Origin: Acidobacteriales bacterium 59-55
Lineage (GTDB): Bacteria; Acidobacteriota; Terriglobia; Terriglobales; Acidobacteriaceae
Reading direction: 5' to 3'
Assembly: GCA_001897435.1 (NCBI GenBank)
Contig: MKSV01000004.1
Span: forward strand, 1-64,000
Length of the DNA: 64,000 bases
Shown here: one piece after another, positions 1 through 8,277 of the stretch
How positions within the stretch are numbered: position 1 is the first letter of the stretch
How the letters are laid out: each line of letters starts with the position of its first letter
Translations under genes and position numbers: made by a program
The notes under the pieces: model-generated
Database searches by the model: none
Told to the model about the DNA's origin: nothing
Seen by the model: only the letters and a program-made list of their open reading frames with translations

Positions 1-25
1 CATGGGTTCTTCCTCGCCTCTACAA

Positions 26-80
26 CCCGGGTGCCCCATCCATCGCGTCTTTTGCGATGGGTGGGAAGTAAATCTCTCCC
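26..80. repeat. Family B hairpin repeat
   Basis: CCCGGGTGCCCCATCCATCGCGTCTTTTGCGATGGGTGGGAAGTAAATCTCTCCC. Confidence 0.88.
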
Positions 81-154
81 ACACCTCCGGAGTTCCTATC
101 CATCGCGCCATGCGATCGATAGGAAGCACGACCGCAACAGCCACCCTGCTTAAG

Positions 155-174
155 GGCACGGCTTCAGCCGTGCC
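155..174. repeat. Family D hairpin GGCACGGC-TTCA-GCCGTGCC
   Basis: Perfect 8-bp arms, TTCA loop. Confidence 0.85.
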
Positions 175-215
175 GCAAACTCCCCCGTCCGCAAGGGACT
201 TTAGCCCCTGAGGTC

Positions 216-1010
216 CTACTTCTTCAACGAATAACTAAAGTCAACCGTATCCGTCACATGAGGCTTCACCGTCACCGTCAACGTCTGCTCGCCCATCTTC
301 TCGTGAACCGCTCCCAGCGTATACGTCCCCGCCGGCAGCCCCTTGATCTCGAAGTGCCCCTTGGCATCGGTCACCGCAAAAAACGGCGTCGCCGACACAT
401 TGATAAACGCGTTCATCCACGGATGATTGTTGCAGCGCACCGGCATCATCAGCTCCGGCGCGTCGAAAGTCCTCACCTGCGGCGCGCTCCTCGGTGCCTC
501 GGAGACATCGATCTCCTTGTTGCCGCCCGCCGTCGGCAGGGTATGGATGTTGTGCATCGTCCCATCCGAGTTGCGAAATTCCACCGCTCCGCCCTGCATC
601 ACTCCCACCACATGCGGCACATACCTGCAGCCCACCTGGTCGAGCACCACCGGAGCCGTCGTCGCCGCGGGAGCCGACATCGCCGCCGCCGGTCCGCTCT
701 TGACGTAGATAAAGACGTTGGCCAGCCTGCCGTCATCGACGACATACTGCTCGGCAAAGTTGTCGCCGCCCAGCATCGAGCACACCGGGTCCTGGCTCAT
801 GTCGATGCGCAGCCGCTTCGGCGCCTTGCCGATGAAGCTCACCGTTCCGCTCACCGCGCCCAGCGTCGCCGGATCGAGCGGCACAGAAGACCGGGCGGCG
901 GCAGGCCTCGCACTCTCCGTCGCCTGCTCCTTCGGAGGATTCGGTTTGCACCCGGCCAGCATTCCTGCCACCATCACTCCCGCCATCAGCCAACCGAACC
1001 CCTGCCTCAT
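216..1010 (-). CDS. Lipoprotein with cupredoxin-like/carboxypeptidase-regulatory-like region
   Basis: 264 aa ORF; lipobox-like LAGC at the N-terminus; 'MHNIHT...CNNHPWMNAFINVS' plastocyanin-like segment and C-terminal 'GHFEIKGLPAGTYTLGAVHEKMG' regulatory-like fold. Confidence 0.75.
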   Translation of the reverse strand: MRQGFGWLMAGVMVAGMLAGCKPNPPKEQATESARPAAARSSVPLDPATLGAVSGTVSFIGKAPKRLRIDMSQDPVCSMLGGDNFAEQYVVDDGRLANVFIYVKSGPAAAMSAPAATTAPVVLDQVGCRYVPHVVGVMQGGAVEFRNSDGTMHNIHTLPTAGGNKEIDVSEAPRSAPQVRTFDAPELMMPVRCNNHPWMNAFINVSATPFFAVTDAKGHFEIKGLPAGTYTLGAVHEKMGEQTLTVTVKPHVTDTVDFSYSLKK

Positions 1011-1057
1011 CGCAACCTCGCTTTCGTCGATAGTTATAAAAAATCAAACAAAAATCA

Positions 1058-1200
1058 CGCCATCTCAACCGCAACCATGCGTCCATTCAAAAATCACGTC
1101 ATCTCAACCTCAGCCCATCTCGAAACCCAAAAATTACGTCATCTCGACCGAAGCCGCGCGGCATCATCGCGCGGCGAAGCGGAGAGACCCCTGTATTTCG
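1058..1200. repeat. Family A intergenic repeat with two extra left-arm copies upstream
   Basis: CGYCATCTCRACC at 1058, 1097 and 1137, then full element ...GCCGCGCGGcatcatCGCGCGGCGAAGCGGAGAGACCCCTGTATTTCG. Confidence 0.9.
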
Positions 1201-1265
1201 CCTTTATCCATGCCGACCATCGCAATCATTAGACGACGCTCGCAGCCAACCGCCGAAATTCGCCT

Positions 1266-2357
1266 CTAAGCCTGCGCCTTTACCGGCGTCTCCATCGCCC
1301 GTAGCACCGCCTCGGCAAACTCCCTCGTCCCGCTCGTGCCGCCGACGTCCCGTGTCAACGTCCGGCCCTCGCGATACACCTGTTCCAGCGCATCCTGCAC
1401 CCGCGCCGCCGTCTCGCTCTCGCCGATATGATGCAGCATCAGCACCGCGCTCTGCAGCAGCGCTGTCGGGTTTGCCAAATTTTTCCCCGCGATATCCGGA
1501 GCCGACCCATGCACCGCCTCGAAGATCGCGCATTCGGTCCCCAGGTTCGCGCCCGGCACCAGCCCCAGCCCGCCCACGAACGCGCTGCACAGATCGCTCA
1601 AAATATCGCCGTACAGATTCTCCGTCAGCAGAATGTCGTACTGATAAGGATTCATCACCAGCTGCATGCAGGTGTTGTCCACGATGTGCTCGCGATACTC
1701 CACCTCCGGAAAGCCCTCGGCGACCGTCTGGCAACAGCGCAGAAACAGCCCGTCCGACAGCTTCATAATGTTCGCCTTGTGGATGGCGTGAACCTTCTTC
1801 CGCCCCTGCCTGCGCGCATAGTCGAACGCAAACTTCGCAATCCGCGTCGAGCCCTTCTCGGTGATGATCTTCAGCGCCTGCACCACCCCCGGCACGACTA
1901 CATGTTCGAGCCCGGCGTACAGGTCCTCCATATTTTCGCGCACAATAATCAGGTCGATGTCCGGATAGATCGTCTTCAATCCGGGCAGGCTCTTCACCGG
2001 CCGAAAGTTCGCGAACAGTTCGAACTTCTGCCGCAGCGCCACGTTGATCGAAGCGAAGCCGCCGCCCACCGGCGTCGTCACCGGACCCTTCAGCGCCACC
2101 CGGTTCTCTTCGATCGAGTCGTAGAGCGCCTTCGGAATATACTCGCCCGTCGTCTCGAACGCCTCGGCCCCCGCCGCATACCGATGCCACTCGAACGCCG
2201 CCCCGGTCGCCCGTCCCGCCGCTTCGACGATGCTCACCACCGCCGCCGAAACCTCCGGCCCGATGCCGTCGCCCGGAATCAAGGTAATCCGATGCGTCCT
2301 GCGCTTCGGAGTTTTCGCAGCCTTGGAACTCTTTGAACTCCCCGGACTCTTCACCAT
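1266..2357 (-). CDS. Isocitrate/isopropylmalate dehydrogenase family protein (NAD-dependent isocitrate dehydrogenase-like)
   Basis: 363 aa; ITLIPGDGIGPEV N-terminus, 'FANFRPVKSLPG', 'DIDLIIVRENMEDLYAG', 'FEAVHGSAPDIAGKNLANPTALLQSAVLML'. Confidence 0.93.
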   Translation of the reverse strand: MVKSPGSSKSSKAAKTPKRRTHRITLIPGDGIGPEVSAAVVSIVEAAGRATGAAFEWHRYAAGAEAFETTGEYIPKALYDSIEENRVALKGPVTTPVGGGFASINVALRQKFELFANFRPVKSLPGLKTIYPDIDLIIVRENMEDLYAGLEHVVVPGVVQALKIITEKGSTRIAKFAFDYARRQGRKKVHAIHKANIMKLSDGLFLRCCQTVAEGFPEVEYREHIVDNTCMQLVMNPYQYDILLTENLYGDILSDLCSAFVGGLGLVPGANLGTECAIFEAVHGSAPDIAGKNLANPTALLQSAVLMLHHIGESETAARVQDALEQVYREGRTLTRDVGGTSGTREFAEAVLRAMETPVKAQA

Positions 2358-2359
2358 CG

Positions 2360-2833
2360 CTACCGCCGTTTCTTATGGTCCTTCCCGCTCAACAACTCTT
2401 CCAGCTCGGCCTTGAACTCGCGCACGTCCTTGAAGTCCCGATAGACGCTCGCAAACCGGATATAGGCCACTGTATCGATATCCTTGAGCCGCGACATAAT
2501 CTGCTCGCCCACCTCGCTGGTCGAGCGCTCGCGCTCCGGCGAATCGACCACAAAGGCCTCCGTCTCGTCGACGATCTGCTCCAGCTTCACCGCCGGCACC
2601 GGCCGCTTCTCGCAGGCATGGAGCAGCCCGCTCAGCACCTTCTGCCGGTCGAACTTCTCGCGCCGGCCGTCCTTCTTCACCACCATGTAGGGAATCTCGT
2701 CGATGCGCTCGTAGGTGGTAAACCGCTTGTGGCAGCCCTCGCACTCGCGCCGCCGGCGAATTGACTCCGCCTCTTTACTCTCTCGTGAATCGACAACGCG
2801 ATCCTGGGCAAAACCACAGTAGGGACACTTCAT
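2360..2833 (-). CDS. nrdR: Transcriptional repressor NrdR
   Basis: 157 aa; MKCPYCGFAQDRVVDSRESKEAESIRRRRECEGCHKRFTTYERID zinc ribbon plus ATP-cone. Confidence 0.98.
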   Translation of the reverse strand: MKCPYCGFAQDRVVDSRESKEAESIRRRRECEGCHKRFTTYERIDEIPYMVVKKDGRREKFDRQKVLSGLLHACEKRPVPAVKLEQIVDETEAFVVDSPERERSTSEVGEQIMSRLKDIDTVAYIRFASVYRDFKDVREFKAELEELLSGKDHKKRR

Positions 2834-2883
2834 CGGATTGCCTCGATTCTAGCAGCGCATCTCTCCCCCACAGCACCCCTTGT

Positions 2884-2915
2884 TTGTCATTCCCGAAGGG
2901 AATCCGCGTTTCGCC
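2884..2915. repeat. Family E repeat, truncated, fused to a family C hairpin
   Basis: TTGTCATTCCCGAAGGGAATCCGCGTTTCGCC then GGGTGCCCC... Confidence 0.82.
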
Positions 2916-2947
2916 GGGTGCCCCATGTCCCGCCTCTGGGACATGGG
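2916..2947. repeat. Family C hairpin (CCCATGTCCC/GGGACATGGG)
   Basis: GGGTGCCCCATGTCCCgcctctGGGACATGGG. Confidence 0.92.
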
Positions 2948-2968
2948 ATCTCTCCCAACCCCAACCGC

Positions 2969-3025
2969 CCGGGTGCCCCATCCATCGCGGCCGTATGCGA
3001 TGGGTGGGAAGTAAAATCTACCCGC
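2969..3025. repeat. Family B hairpin repeat
   Basis: CCGGGTGCCCCATCCATCGCGGCCGTATGCGATGGGTGGGAAGTAAAATCTACCC. Confidence 0.9.
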
Positions 3026-3054
3026 CTTCCTCAACCTCCGCCCCCTCACCCGCC

Positions 3055-3110
3055 GCGGGTGCCCCATCCATCGCGGCTTTATGCGATGGGTGGGAAGTAA
3101 AATCTACCCG
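3055..3110. repeat. Family B hairpin repeat
   Basis: GCGGGTGCCCCATCCATCGCGGCTTTATGCGATGGGTGGGAAGTAAAATCTACCCG. Confidence 0.9.
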
Positions 3111-4153
3111 CTTTCCTCCACCCCCGCCCCCTCCCCCGCAGCCTCACTCTCTTCCGCCACCGCCTTCAGATTCACATGCTCCACCCGCGCATACACTAGT
3201 CCCGTCGGCAGAATCGACAGCGAAGTCACCACCAGCAGCACCGCGCCGCACGCGGTCGCCGCTTCAATCGGCGCGCCGTAGAACTCATGCATCGCCGTCG
3301 CCGTCACCGCAATCTGCGTAAACCATCCGATGATCGGCGGCTGCAGCGCCGATCCGCCGAGGCTCGCCGCCATCAGCAGCATGGTCCGCGAAAACGTCAG
3401 CCCCGCCAGCTCCGGCGTCAGCACAAAGGCGTGCGCCGTCTGCACATACGCCATCCCGATCATCCCCCACATCGCCAGCGACAGCGCCACCGCCAGCGCG
3501 AAGTCGCGTAGCGACGTAAACGTGTTCAACCCGTCGCGGAACCCGAGGATCTTCGTGGCGATGCTCTCCGCCGCCGGCTTCGACAACCGGCCCAGCGTCG
3601 CCCGCGCAAACCCGGCGACCACGCCGCCCGACACCCGCACGACGACCGCAAACGCCGCAATCGCCAGCGTCAGGGCCAGGCTCATCTCCCCGGCCCGCAC
3701 AAAGATCTCATGATGCGGAAGGTCCTTCGGCGTCAGCGCCATGGCGCTCGAAAACACCACGGCGACCGCTCCCAGATCGAACATCCGCTCGATGGCGTAG
3801 ACTCCGACCTGCGAGCTGAGCGGCAGCCCCACCCGCCGCGACACCAGGTACGGCCGGGTCAGGTCGGCCAGCCGTCCAAACAGCGCCACGCCCGCGAACC
3901 CGATGAACTGTGGCCCCAGCAATACATGCGTCGGAACCTTCTTCACCGGCGCCAGGAAGATGGCCCATCGCCACGACCGCAGCCAGTAGGTCGCATAGAT
4001 CAGCGCAATGCCCGCCCAGATGTGGATCTGGTCCACGTTCCGCAGTTGGCGCCGGAACATCGCCCAGTCGAAGTGCGCCCGCCACAGCGCCAGATCGACC
4101 AGCGCCAGCACCACCAGCGCCGCGACCCACACCCATCGATTCCGTTTCTTCAT
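3104..4153 (-). CDS. Flippase-like integral membrane protein (lysylphosphatidylglycerol synthase TM region / UPF0104-like)
   Basis: 349 aa multi-TM ORF; 'LLGPQFIGFAGVALFGRLADLTRPYLVSRRVGLPLSSQVGVYAIERMFDLGAV' typical of the family. Confidence 0.85.
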   Translation of the reverse strand: MKKRNRWVWVAALVVLALVDLALWRAHFDWAMFRRQLRNVDQIHIWAGIALIYATYWLRSWRWAIFLAPVKKVPTHVLLGPQFIGFAGVALFGRLADLTRPYLVSRRVGLPLSSQVGVYAIERMFDLGAVAVVFSSAMALTPKDLPHHEIFVRAGEMSLALTLAIAAFAVVVRVSGGVVAGFARATLGRLSKPAAESIATKILGFRDGLNTFTSLRDFALAVALSLAMWGMIGMAYVQTAHAFVLTPELAGLTFSRTMLLMAASLGGSALQPPIIGWFTQIAVTATAMHEFYGAPIEAATACGAVLLVVTSLSILPTGLVYARVEHVNLKAVAEESEAAGEGAGVEESG

Positions 4154-4230
4154 CCCGCGCTCTCTCGGAAGCTGTAGAAAATCAAAAGAATCATCTCAGC
4201 CAACCATAAACGTCAGCCCATCTATAAAGA

Positions 4231-4443
4231 AAGCACGTCATCTCGAAAGAAAGCGCGTCATCTCGACTAAAACGCACGCGACTCAGACTCAAGAGCAACG
4301 TCATCTCGACCAAAACGCGTGCGACTCAAACTTAAGAGCACGTCATCTCGACCGAAGCCGCGCGACCCAAACTCAAGAGCACGTCATCTCGACCGAAGCC
4401 GCGCAGCTTCATCGCGCGGCGCAGTGGAGAGACCCCTGTATTT
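4231..4443. repeat. Family A left-arm near-tandem array ending in a full element
   Basis: Exact CGTCATCTCGA at 4236, 4256, 4299, 4341, 4382; units of ~41-43 bp sharing '..GACTCA(A/G)ACT(T/C)AAGAGCA'. Confidence 0.92.
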
Positions 4444-4526
4444 TGTCCTTGTCCTTGTCCTTGCCCTCGCCGTTGCCGTTGCCTTTGCACTTGCACTTGC
4501 ACTTGCCGTTGCAGTTGCCCTTGCCT
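4444..4526. repeat. Hexanucleotide low-complexity tract (TTGYNC)n
   Basis: ttgtccttgtccttgtccttgccctcgccgttgccgttgcctttgcacttgcacttgcacttgccgttgcagttgcccttgcc. Confidence 0.9.
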
Positions 4527-4534
4527 CTGGGTAC

Positions 4535-4554
4535 GCCAAGGCTTTAGCCTTGGC
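4535..4554. repeat. Family D hairpin GCCAAGGC-TTTA-GCCTTGGC
   Basis: Perfect 8-bp arms, TTTA loop. Confidence 0.85.
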
Positions 4555-4575
4555 TTCTCTCCTGCCAAAAAATAA

Positions 4576-4591
4576 AGGGGCTTCAGCCCCT
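4576..4591. repeat. Family D hairpin AGGGGC-TTCA-GCCCCT
   Basis: Perfect 6-bp arms, TTCA loop. Confidence 0.85.
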
Positions 4592-4645
4592 GGGGTATGT
4601 CTTTGATCGCATCTGAACCTGGCCGCAGAGACCGGCCCTCCTCTT

Positions 4646-5374
4646 CTACCGCGCCTGCGCCACCAGCGCCGCCTGCTTGCGCCGGTTGAACTCGCGAATC
4701 ACCCGCGCCACGTAAGCTTGCGTCTCCCGGTATGGAGGAACCCCATGATACCGGTCCACCGCCGCCGGCCCCGCGTTGTACGCCGCCAGCGCCAGCGCGA
4801 TATTGTCGCGATACCGCGTCAGCAACTCATCCAGGTACGCCGTCCCGCCCGCGATGTTCTGCTCCGGACGAAACGCGTCCTCGACTCCCATCTCGCTGGC
4901 CGTCTTCGGCATCAGTTGCATCAGCCCCTGCGCCCCCGCCCGCGACACCGCGCGCACCTGGCCGCCGCTCTCCGCCTTCATCACGCTGGCCAGCAGATCG
5001 GTATCGATATGGTGAGCCTCGCCCGAGTGCGCCAGCATCTCGTGGATCTCGGCGCGTGTCGGCGCAGCCGCCTCCACTACTTTTGCAGTAGTCTTCACCG
5101 CGGGCCGGGGCACATCGGCGACCGTCTCCACGCGGGCAATCGCACTGCCTGCAACCTCGATGTAATTCGCATCCGCGCCCGAATTCGCCGCCCGATGATC
5201 GCCGAGATAAAGCCGAACCTTGTCGCCGACCGCCTCGCGCCGAACGCAGTCCAGCTCAAATCCATTGCGCAACGTCACATGCTCGGCCGCCCGCGCCAAC
5301 GGACACACCGTCAACGCCAACGCAAAGATTGCGAACCCGCTCCGAACTGCGCCAAGCTTCATCGCCACCCTCAA
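4646..5374 (-). CDS. Lytic transglycosylase (SLT domain)
   Basis: 242 aa; signal peptide; 'LLASVMKAESGGQVRAVSRAGAQGLMQLMPKTASEMGVEDAFRPEQNIAGGTAYLDELLTRY...ALAAYNAGPAAVDRY'. Confidence 0.95.
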   Translation of the reverse strand: MRVAMKLGAVRSGFAIFALALTVCPLARAAEHVTLRNGFELDCVRREAVGDKVRLYLGDHRAANSGADANYIEVAGSAIARVETVADVPRPAVKTTAKVVEAAAPTRAEIHEMLAHSGEAHHIDTDLLASVMKAESGGQVRAVSRAGAQGLMQLMPKTASEMGVEDAFRPEQNIAGGTAYLDELLTRYRDNIALALAAYNAGPAAVDRYHGVPPYRETQAYVARVIREFNRRKQAALVAQAR

Positions 5375-5465
5375 AGCCTACCACCGCCGCCCCTGGCACT
5401 CGACCGCTTTATAGAGGAGACACGGAAACATCATCTCGACCAAAGGCCCGCATCAACCCAAACCT

Positions 5466-5520
5466 GCGTCATCTCGACCGAAGGCCCGCAGGGCCGCAGC
5501 GGAGAGACCCCTGTATTTCA
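5466..5520. repeat. Family A repeat, GGCCC-gca-GGGCC stem variant
   Basis: CGTCATCTCGACCGAAGGCCCGCAGGGCCGCAGCGGAGAGACCCCTGTATTTC. Confidence 0.9.
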
Positions 5521-5539
5521 TCTCCCACTGCTTCCCTTC

Positions 5540-5611
5540 TTGTTATTCCCGAAGGGAATCTGCGTTTTGCTCAAATCCACAAGGCTCCCTCTGGAGGAGA
5601 ACCCCTCTAAA
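5540..5611. repeat. Family E ~70-bp repeat
   Basis: TTGTTATTCCCGAAGGGAATCTGCGTTTTGCTCAAATCCACAAGGCTCCCTCTGGAGGAGAACC; matches reverse complement of 49986-50057. Confidence 0.85.
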
Positions 5612-5621
5612 CAAATCGAAG

Positions 5622-5678
5622 CCCGGGTGCCCCATCCATCGCGCTTTTTGCGATGGGTGGGAAGGAATATCTCTCCCC
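5622..5678. repeat. Family B hairpin repeat
   Basis: CCCGGGTGCCCCATCCATCGCGCTTTTTGCGATGGGTGGGAAGGAATATCTCTCCCC. Confidence 0.9.
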
Positions 5679-5770
5679 GCCGCTCAGGAAATCGTCGCAA
5701 ACGGAAGCAGAACTTCCCCGGAGAAGACCTGAACGCCCCAGAAAAGATATAACCACAGAGAAAATATAGT

Positions 5771-5837
5771 CACGTCATCTCGACCGAAGCCGCGCGGTTG
5801 TATCGCGCAGCGCAGCGGAGAGACCCCTGTATTTCGC
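5771..5837. repeat. Family A repeat, long stem variant
   Basis: CACGTCATCTCGACCGAAGCCGCGCGGTTGTATCGCGCAGCGCAGCGGAGAGACCCCTGTATTTCG. Confidence 0.9.
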
Positions 5838-5880
5838 CCCCATCCCCACAGCCATCACCCTATCGCTTCGCCGGCGTCTC

Positions 5881-5938
5881 CGCCGGGTGCCCCATCCATC
5901 GCGCTCTTTGCGATGGGTGGGAAGGTAGATCTCCCCCC
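5881..5938. repeat. Family B hairpin repeat
   Basis: CGCCGGGTGCCCCATCCATCGCGCTCTTTGCGATGGGTGGGAAGGTAGATCTCCCC. Confidence 0.9.
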
Positions 5939-5963
5939 AGCCGCCGAAAAACCGTCTTTATCC

Positions 5964-6902
5964 CTAAGCCTTCACCGGCGTCTCGGCCATAACCGCCTCA
6001 ATCGCCTCCGCCACCCCGTCCTCGTCATGCCGCCGCCCCACAGCCCACCCCCGCTCCGCCGCCTCCTGCTTCAGATCGTCCGGAGCATTGCCCATCAGCA
6101 CCCTGTGCCCGGCCATCTCCAGCATGGAAAGATCGTTCCAGTTGTCCCCGATGGCCAGAATCTCCCCCGCGCCCAGCCCGCGCCGCGCCGCCAGCCGCAG
6201 CAGCGCCGCTCCCTTGCTGCACCCCGCGGGCAGAATGTCCACGATGCTCAGGTTCCGCTCCGGATACTCCGTCCGGTGCAACGCAATCTCTGCGTCCAAA
6301 GCTGAGTCCGCGCCAACCGCGCAAACCCCCGGATGATCGAGCAGCCGCGCTTCGGCCGTCCGCATCCGCTCGATCGTTCCGCAGATCATCATCTGGATCG
6401 GAGCCTCGCCCTCAAGCGCCCGCTCGATCGGCGCGACATGTGAGATATACGGCTCGTTAGCCGCCATCCATCGGCTGATGCTTCCGTTCAGCTCTTCCAG
6501 ATCTTCGACCACAAGAGCGCCACGAGCGTCCTCGCCATTCTCTCCGGTCCGGTCGAAGGTAATCACCAGGGCGTTGCGAAACTCGTCCATGTGCGCGCAC
6601 AGCCGCCGCGCCGCATCCGGCTGCATCAGCGTCCGCTCCAGCAGCCGCGCCCCCAGCGTCCGCGTCACCGTGCCGTTCGAACTGACCAGCGCATTCTCTT
6701 CGTTCAGGTCCAGCCCGCGCAGTTGCCGCATGGCATAGCAGTGCCGCCGCCCGGTCGCCACTACGACCTCGATGCCGGCCCGCTCGGCCGCGTGCAATGC
6801 GGCGAGGTTCCGTGCGCTGACGTGGCCATCCGAACCCAGCAGGGTACCGTCCATGTCGACGGCAATCATTCGGACCGGCGCGGAGGAGATGTCCTTCTGC
6901 AT
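5964..6902 (-). CDS. Cof-type HAD-IIB family hydrolase
   Basis: MIAVDMDGTLLGSDGHVS motif, 'GCSKGAALLRLAARRGL...LAIGDNWNDLSMLEMAGHRVLMGNAPDDLK'; start chosen at MQKDISS (ATG at 6902). Confidence 0.92.
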   Translation of the reverse strand: MQKDISSAPVRMIAVDMDGTLLGSDGHVSARNLAALHAAERAGIEVVVATGRRHCYAMRQLRGLDLNEENALVSSNGTVTRTLGARLLERTLMQPDAARRLCAHMDEFRNALVITFDRTGENGEDARGALVVEDLEELNGSISRWMAANEPYISHVAPIERALEGEAPIQMMICGTIERMRTAEARLLDHPGVCAVGADSALDAEIALHRTEYPERNLSIVDILPAGCSKGAALLRLAARRGLGAGEILAIGDNWNDLSMLEMAGHRVLMGNAPDDLKQEAAERGWAVGRRHDEDGVAEAIEAVMAETPVKA

Positions 6903-6987
6903 GTCCTTTAGCTTATAAGTATTCGCAATCCACCGCCCGTAGCAGGCTAAGTCAATATATTGCAGCACTTACCGAAGATTCCAGCAA

Positions 6988-7063
6988 TGTAACCAGAGAA
7001 ACGCCATTTCTCTGGTTACATAACCCGAAATGTAACTAGAGAAAATATATTTCTCTGGTTACA
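6988..7063. repeat. Tandem pair of 33-bp hairpins (14-bp arms, 5-nt loops)
   Basis: TGTAACCAGAGAAA-cgcca-TTTCTCTGGTTACA (6988-7020) and TGTAACTAGAGAAA-atata-TTTCTCTGGTTACA (7031-7063). Confidence 0.93.
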
Positions 7064-7072
7064 TCGGCGATT

Positions 7073-7993
7073 TCAGGTGATGGGAAGCCGCTCGCGCACC
7101 CCTGCCCTGGAGCGTGTGGTTAAGAGCACGGCCGCGCTCAAAATCAGGATGCCGCCCGCCCAGGCGTCGGGCCCCAGGTGCTCGCCGAGCACAAAGACGC
7201 CCAGCAGACTGCCCAGCAAAGGCTCCATATTAAGCAGAACGCCCGCCTGAGAGGCCGGAACCTGGGTCAGCCCCCAGTTCCACAGCAGCGTGGTGGTCGC
7301 CGTGCACAACAGGCCGCTGGCCGCGAGCGCCAGCCATACCTTCGCTGAAATCTGCGCGACCGGCGGCAGCCCGTACTGGAGCGGCACCCAGATCATCAGC
7401 ATCACCGTGCCCAGGCCCACGCCGTAGGCGGTGATGACGATCGGGGAGTGCCGCTCCATCAGTTGTTTGTTCAACAGAATCCAGAACAACGCAATGATCA
7501 GCGACGCGATTACCACCAGATCTCCGGCCAGCGACGAGCCTCCGGCGACGCCGCGATGATGGCCGCCAAGGGCGATCAGCGCGGCACCCGCGGTTGAACC
7601 CGCCATGGCGATCCAGCCGGTGCGGTCCATGCGCTCATGGGCGAAGAGAGCTGCCCCGACGGCGAGGATGACGGGCATGGTTCCCACCATCAATGAGGCG
7701 TGGCTGACGTTGGTCAGCGAAAGCCCGTAGAACTGGAGCAGGAACTGCAAAGGGATGCCGAGGAAGGAGGCCACGAGAAGCACGCCCCACTCCCTGCGGT
7801 TGAGGCGCGGCGGATGGGTGATCAGCAGGGGCGAGAGCGGCACCATGGCGAAGAGGAAGCGGTAGAGGACCAGGTGCGCGAAGTTCATCTCGGACAGAGC
7901 GATCTCGCCGAAGAAGAAGCCGCAGCCCCAGAGCGCACTGGCCAGGGCGCAGGCGGCGAATCCGAGGGCGCGTCTCTGTTGGGCCGGGGGCAT
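7073..7993 (-). CDS. EamA/DMT-family transporter
   Basis: 306 aa, ten-TM pattern with two EamA-like halves ('NVSHASLMVGTMPVILAVGAALFAHERM', 'NMEPLLGSLLGVFVLGEHLGPDAWAGGILILSAAVLL'). Confidence 0.9.
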   Translation of the reverse strand: MPPAQQRRALGFAACALASALWGCGFFFGEIALSEMNFAHLVLYRFLFAMVPLSPLLITHPPRLNRREWGVLLVASFLGIPLQFLLQFYGLSLTNVSHASLMVGTMPVILAVGAALFAHERMDRTGWIAMAGSTAGAALIALGGHHRGVAGGSSLAGDLVVIASLIIALFWILLNKQLMERHSPIVITAYGVGLGTVMLMIWVPLQYGLPPVAQISAKVWLALAASGLLCTATTTLLWNWGLTQVPASQAGVLLNMEPLLGSLLGVFVLGEHLGPDAWAGGILILSAAVLLTTRSRAGVRERLPIT

Positions 7994-8025
7994 GTATTCA
8001 ATGTCGCATAGGTGAGGGGTGGAGT

Positions 8026-8072
8026 CTCATATCCCACCCATCGCAGACGACGCGATGGATGGGGCACCCGGG
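8026..8072. repeat. Family B hairpin repeat (reverse orientation)
   Basis: TCATATCCCACCCATCGCAGACGACGCGATGGATGGGGCACCCGGG. Confidence 0.88.
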
Positions 8073-8093
8073 CAGGTGTGGCTGCGCGAAGAT

Positions 8094-8125
8094 CCCATGT
8101 CCGAAGATCCGGACATGGGGCACCC
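8094..8125. repeat. Family C hairpin (CCCATGTCCG/CGGACATGGG)
   Basis: CCCATGTCCGaagatcCGGACATGGGGCACCC. Confidence 0.92.
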
Positions 8126-8149
8126 GGGCATGTGCGGCTGGGGGAAGAG

Positions 8150-8181
8150 CCCATGTCCGAAGATCCGGACATGGGGCACCC
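8150..8181. repeat. Family C hairpin (CCCATGTCCG/CGGACATGGG)
   Basis: CCCATGTCCGaagatcCGGACATGGGGCACCC. Confidence 0.92.
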
Positions 8182-8277
8182 AATATCGTGGGAGGTTCCA
8201 GAGTTGTGGCGGTTCCAGGGCGGGCGTGAAAGAGACAACACCGGGACGCTCCTGCTACCTTGAGGTCTGGGAGTTTG

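Noticed and set aside
2761-3321. ORFs such as 2761..3321 and 2849..3067 encoding 'GCPIHRG...WVGSKIYP' peptides
   Set aside because: These are translations of family B/C repeats, not genes; the same peptides recur wherever the repeats occur.
4231-4443. Possible CRISPR array from the recurring CGTCATCTCGA motif
   Set aside because: Short conserved core, irregular 20-43 bp spacing, the supposed spacers are themselves similar, and no cas genes are present; better explained as partial family A repeats.
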